Assembly: GCA_018712645.1 (NCBI GenBank)
Contig: DVGO01000030.1
Span: forward strand, 1 to 39,707
Direction of reading: 5' to 3'
Length of the DNA stretch: 39,707 bases
Source of the DNA: Candidatus Faecousia faecavium
GTDB taxonomy: Bacteria > Bacillota > Clostridia > Oscillospirales > Oscillospiraceae
In this document: piece by piece, positions 37,171 to 39,707 of the stretch
How the letters are laid out: every line of letters begins with the position of its first letter
How positions within the stretch are numbered: the first letter of the stretch is position 1
Notes under the pieces: generated by a model
Database searches by the model: none
What the model saw: only the letters and a program-made list of their open reading frames with translations
Told to the model about the DNA's origin: nothing
Program-made: the position numbers and the translations under genes

Positions 37171-38236
37171 TCTGAATTACCCTCCATAACGCGGTAAGTT
37201 CTTTGCTGTCTACATCGAACAGCACTTTCTCGATTCCGTCCATGGCGGTTTCTCCCAAGTTATCTATTGCGGAAGCCACAGTATCATCAGAAATGAACCG
37301 CAGACCGGTTATATCGTAACTGGGTGCGCTGTCGAAGTGTTGGGCGAGGGCCTTGGCCCGTCGCAGATATGTTTCGGCGCAGTCAGATTCCTTCTGTTCC
37401 AGGGACACTGAAGCCCGAAGCACCCAAAGCGTGGCTTCCGCCTTGTCCATACAGCACACGCTTCCCGGCTTTTTTAGTCCCGGATAGAAGGAAAGCGCCC
37501 AATCCAGCAATGCGGCGGCGCTTTCGTAGTCTCCCGCTTTGTAGTAAACGTTGAGATACCCTGTTACGATCCGCATTTGGGAAGCATACAAATCCATCAA
37601 AGCCCGGGACAGGTAGGGGAGAGACCCTTCCGTGTCATTGCAAGAGGAGGCCAACGTCAGCCCAATCTCATCGTCATTCAGCCGGCAAGGGTTGTGGGTT
37701 TTCAGAATCTGGAGTCCTTTGTCATAGTCTCCCAGGGAAATGTGGATATCCGCAATGACTTTCCATAGGGAAATTTCACTGATTTTCGGATCGGTATTTT
37801 GCTCAATTAAGTGACAGGCGTGGTTGAAAAGGGACAGCGCCCGCTTCAAATAGGCTTCTTGCTGCTGATAAATACCCCGGACATAGTAGTTATCGGCGCT
37901 ATAGTAGACGATTTCAAAACAGTTTGGGTACCGCTGCAGCGCCTTTTCCGCATCCGACAGCGCATCCTGGGATTCTCTGTCATGCACATACTGTTTCAGC
38001 CGCTCCACGATTGCATCTTTCTTGTTGTTTCTCAGGGTATACCCAATCAGTACATCTGTGGACACATCGAATAAGTCTGCCATATCGGTGATGAGAGACA
38101 GCTCCGGTGTCGCCGCACCCCGTTCCCATTTGGACACCGCAGCAAAGCTGACCCCCAACGCATCCGCCAGCTGCTGCTGGGTCAAGTGATTTTCTTTTCG
38201 CAGTTTGCAGATATTTTCTGAAAGTGCGTGATTCAT
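37160..38236 (-). CDS. XRE-type HTH regulator with C-terminal TPR-like domain
   Basis: A 358-residue protein. Residues ~5-62 form an XRE HTH (SENICKLRKENHLTQQQLADALGVSFAAVSKWERGAATPELSLITDMADLFDVSTDVLIG). The rest (~100-350) is helical with TPR-like pairs (SQDALSDAEKALQRYPN, LGDYDKGLQILKTHNP, AGDYESAAALLDWALSFYP). This is the layout of RNPP/Rgg-type peptide-responsive regulators, though many orphan HTH-TPR proteins exist. The start at 38236 has GGAGGAG eight bases upstream; an earlier in-frame ATG (38296) lies within the candidate operator. The 11-bp overlap with the ABC exporter gene implies coupling. Its ligand could be an exported peptide; this is inference. Confidence 0.87.
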   Translation of the reverse strand: MNHALSENICKLRKENHLTQQQLADALGVSFAAVSKWERGAATPELSLITDMADLFDVSTDVLIGYTLRNNKKDAIVERLKQYVHDRESQDALSDAEKALQRYPNCFEIVYYSADNYYVRGIYQQQEAYLKRALSLFNHACHLIEQNTDPKISEISLWKVIADIHISLGDYDKGLQILKTHNPCRLNDDEIGLTLASSCNDTEGSLPYLSRALMDLYASQMRIVTGYLNVYYKAGDYESAAALLDWALSFYPGLKKPGSVCCMDKAEATLWVLRASVSLEQKESDCAETYLRRAKALAQHFDSAPSYDITGLRFISDDTVASAIDNLGETAMDGIEKVLFDVDSKELTALWRVIQNEA

Positions 38237-38294
38237 ATTGTCTCCTCCCTTTGCACATCCACATTCTATCACGCCATTGTAGGAAAAGACAGAC

Positions 38295-38312
38295 ACAAAT
38301 TGTCCAATTTGT
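38295..38312. promoter_or_regulatory. Palindromic candidate operator upstream of the HTH-TPR gene
   Basis: A perfect 8-2-8 inverted repeat, ACAAATTG-TC-CAATTTGT, lies ~58 bases upstream of the HTH-TPR start in the divergent region. Two direct TTGAA repeats follow it (38312-38330). No equally clear core promoter for this operon was found. Confidence 0.55.
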
Positions 38313-38373
38313 TGAATTATAATTGAACCAATAGTTTAGAATGCTTTTGACAAGGGGAAAGAAATATCATGCA

Positions 38374-38493
38374 ATGCCGCAGCTTTTTATAATCAATTTG
38401 TTCCCATTATTCTGTAAAATAATAGGAAGTCTGCCATTTTATAGGATGTTAAAATGCGTTGCTTGCGGCAACGGGCGCTTTGGTCTACAATAG
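38374..38493 (+). CDS. Possible 39-aa small peptide, unconfirmed
   Basis: A short open frame reads MPQLFIINLFPLFCKII at its N-terminus, a strongly hydrophobic segment, and ends in a Cys/Gly-containing tail (CVACGNGRFGLQ). A GGGGAAAG stretch precedes the ATG at a rather long distance and TTGACA lies further upstream (38347-38352). Its 3' end overlaps the promoter of the next gene, which argues against it. I list it only because it is located beside an HTH-TPR regulator and ABC exporter, where signalling peptides are sometimes encoded. It may well be chance. Confidence 0.15.
   Translation: MPQLFIINLFPLFCKIIGSLPFYRMLKCVACGNGRFGLQ
38463..38491 (+). promoter_or_regulatory. Promoter of the membrane-anchored XRE gene
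   Basis: TTGCGG (38463-38468) and TACAAT (38486-38491) are 17 bp apart. A small inverted repeat GTTGC/GCAAC overlaps the -35 box and could be an autoregulatory site. Confidence 0.65.
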
Positions 38494-38523
38494 CGGTGAA
38501 ATTGAAAAAGGAGGAGATCCCCA

Positions 38524-39033
38524 ATGCTTAGTGAAAATATAAAAGCCATCAGAAAATCCAAGGGACTTTCCCAACAGGAGCTTGCCGTCCAGCTGAATGT
38601 TGTGCGGCAGACAGTTTCCAAATGGGAGCAAGGACTGTCTGTGCCTGATTCGGACATGCTGCTCTCGATATCGGAAGTGCTGGAAACACCCGTAAGTACC
38701 TTGCTTGGAGAAACTGTCACCGAGCCGCAAGCGGATGACCTAAAGGCGATTTGCGCAAAGCTGGAGGTGATCAACTTGCAGCTGGCACAAAGGAAAACCG
38801 CAAAAAGGAACATGATTCGTTGGCTGTTACTTGCGTTGTGTGCTGTCATCGCAGTCATTTTTGTAGTCTTACTTCAATTAGGTAGTCCTTACATGGGATG
38901 GGATTATGGCGATCCGGAAACCGCTGTTCTTGGTGTTGCGTTTCACGTATTGGAGTGGCTGTTTGTCAGAATAGCACCGATTCTCCTCATCGGTGCAATC
39001 GTTGGGATTTTCCTGACACGGAAGAAAGAATAA
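38524..39033 (+). CDS. XRE-type HTH regulator with C-terminal membrane segments
   Basis: A 169-residue protein. Residues 1-60 are an XRE HTH (LSENIKAIRKSKGLSQQELAVQLNVVRQTVSKWEQGLSVPDSDMLLSISEVLETPVSTLLG). A linker leads to two membrane helices (WLLLALCAVIAVIFVVLLQL near 100-120 and FVRIAPILLIGAIVGIFL near 148-165). Such membrane-tethered XRE proteins are common in Clostridia but their signals are not known. The SD GGAGGAG is eight bases upstream of the ATG. It is transcribed alone, divergent from the HTH-TPR/ABC unit. Confidence 0.9.
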   Translation: MLSENIKAIRKSKGLSQQELAVQLNVVRQTVSKWEQGLSVPDSDMLLSISEVLETPVSTLLGETVTEPQADDLKAICAKLEVINLQLAQRKTAKRNMIRWLLLALCAVIAVIFVVLLQLGSPYMGWDYGDPETAVLGVAFHVLEWLFVRIAPILLIGAIVGIFLTRKKE

Positions 39034-39356
39034 AACCATTCCTACTGGGAACAAAATCACGAGCAAATGGCAAACCAAACGGAACCAAATACCAACGTAT
39101 TGAATTTAGAAAAAAGAAAAAGCCGTTGCGTTGCAACGGCTTTTCGTGTGTTCAAATTATTCCCACTCGTTCTTGAAACTCATATCTTAAACAATTTGGC
39201 TTAGATGATATTTGCTCCAGTTCTTCTGATTGTTTTGATTCTCCATATTATCATAGCTATACGATGGATGCTTATCAAAATCTTATCAGCAGTGATAAAG
39301 AATGGGGGAGAGCATAAGGGTAATTGTTTCACGTGGCTATTAAAAATGGACAAGCT
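39034..39356. other. AT-rich intergenic region with a terminator and possible gene remnant
   Basis: This 323-base gap holds a strong hairpin at 39118-39144 and, on the minus strand just before it, a short frame ending in SFKNEWE-stop (39157-39183) that reads like the tail of a decayed gene. The rest (39190-39356) is AT-rich and shows no convincing gene in either strand. Confidence 0.6.
39118..39144. terminator. Bidirectional terminator, stronger on the minus strand
   Basis: AAAAGCCGTTGC (39118-39129) pairs with GCAACGGCTTTT (39133-39144), 3-base loop. On the minus strand it is followed by a T-rich tract (TTTTTCTTTTTT), on the plus strand by TTTTC. It would end the XRE transcript from the left and any minus-strand transcript from the right. 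Confidence 0.85.
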
Positions 39357-39707
39357 TCATTCGTCTATTGCAAGATCTTCAACATCTTCAATTCTTGCAG
39401 GATTAAGCCACATATCATCTGGTTTGCAAATTACTCGAGCGTTATTGTATGCCCATGCCAGCTCAAGCACTGTTTCGGGTTTATAAAACTTTTGATTTCC
39501 TATAATACTTTCACTCAAAACAAGTGCAAAATCAGGCGCCTCTTCGTACTTCGACAACATATAAATCGGCATCAAAAACTGAATCTTGTTTCCTGTTGCG
39601 GTTGTTCGGTACTGAGGAACGACATATTTATAGTTCCTTCGAGCAATTCTTTCAGCTCTCCGTATTGCTTTGATAAATGTATCTGTCAAATCTTCAAGTT
39701 CACCGTT
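39357..39707 (-). CDS. DUF3825 domain protein, C-terminal part (truncated by window edge)
   Basis: The frame is open to the right edge; the visible ~116 residues are the C-terminal end of a larger protein. The segment KYVVPQYR, IQFLMPIYML, APDFALVLS, VLELAWAYNNARVICKPDDMWL matches what I recall of DUF3825, a domain found alone or with OST-HTH/RNA-related modules and in defence-associated loci. The TTG at 39689 in this frame is most likely internal, because the reading continues upstream without a stop. The surrounding DNA is more AT-rich than the rest of the window, suggesting an accessory or acquired region. Function is not defined. Confidence 0.75.
   Translation of the reverse strand, partial: NGELEDLTDTFIKAIRRAERIARRNYKYVVPQYRTTATGNKIQFLMPIYMLSKYEEAPDFALVLSESIIGNQKFYKPETVLELAWAYNNARVICKPDDMWLNPARIEDVEDLAIDE

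Noticed and set aside
38369..38392. Seven-codon ORF (MQCRSFL) as a signalling peptide
   Set aside because: Too short to distinguish from chance and overlapped by the longer candidate frame.
1..39707. CRISPR arrays, rRNA, tRNA or prophage genes
   Set aside because: No regularly spaced repeats, no cloverleaf or rRNA signatures, and no phage structural or integrase genes were found by reading the window.

Overview
The window looks like chromosomal DNA from an anaerobic Gram-positive of the class Clostridia, most likely a gut Oscillospiraceae-type organism. Reasons: moderately GC-rich coding sequence with AT-rich promoters close to the sigma-A consensus, strong AGGAGG-type ribosome binding sites, compact hairpin terminators, families typical of Clostridia (DUF4317, DUF5692, EFR1-type flavodoxin/ferredoxin proteins, Sapep dipeptidase, M56/BlaI pairs), and oxygen-sensitive Fe-S proteins. 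No rRNA, tRNA, CRISPR array or complete insertion sequence was seen. The last ~600 bases are more AT-rich and look accessory.

Layout. 1-4.05 kb (+): the end of rimO, pgsA, a DUF4317 gene, then a small zinc-ribbon protein followed by lrgAB. 4.05-4.33 kb: a hairpin-rich intergenic segment. 4.3-6.0 kb (-): cstA; LrgAB and CstA families are both linked to pyruvate transport. 6.2-8.05 kb (-): a YtrA-type GntR regulator with an ABC ATPase and permease. 8.2-10.6 kb (+): a polar amino-acid ABC importer. 10.7-12.4 kb (-): an EFR1-type flavodoxin/ferredoxin protein and a Gfo/Idh/MocA oxidoreductase. 12.65-14.16 kb (+): a guanine-class purine riboswitch in front of an FAD-dependent dehydrogenase. 14.2-17.8 kb (+): a BlaI-type repressor and a very long M56 membrane metalloprotease with YD-repeat-like ectodomain. 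17.9-18.7 kb (+): a second EFR1-type protein. 18.75-23.65 kb (-): an unusual operon hypB - 930-aa Fe-S/FAD oxidoreductase - hypA - DUF5692 membrane protein, with a divergent FadR-type regulator (23.8-24.5 kb, +). 24.6-28.8 kb (-): argCJBD. 29.15-31.3 kb (-): Sapep dipeptidase and nitroreductase. 31.5-33.5 kb (-): dhaKLM. 33.7-35.4 kb (+): ECF sigma factor and membrane anti-sigma-like protein. 35.5-38.2 kb (-): HTH-TPR regulator coupled to an ABC exporter. 38.5-39.0 kb (+): a membrane-anchored XRE regulator. 39.36 kb to the edge (-): the C-terminal end of a DUF3825 protein.

The two most unusual units are (1) the guanine riboswitch, whose terminator is built from the 3' half of its own aptamer. 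This predicts a genetic ON switch, so an uncharacterised flavoprotein would be made when guanine or hypoxanthine is abundant. (2) The hypB/hypA operon, which has nickel-insertion factors but no hydrogenase or urease genes beside them. Instead they flank a multi-cluster Fe-S/FAD oxidoreductase and an orphan membrane protein, suggesting a nickel- or redox-linked system that remains to be defined.
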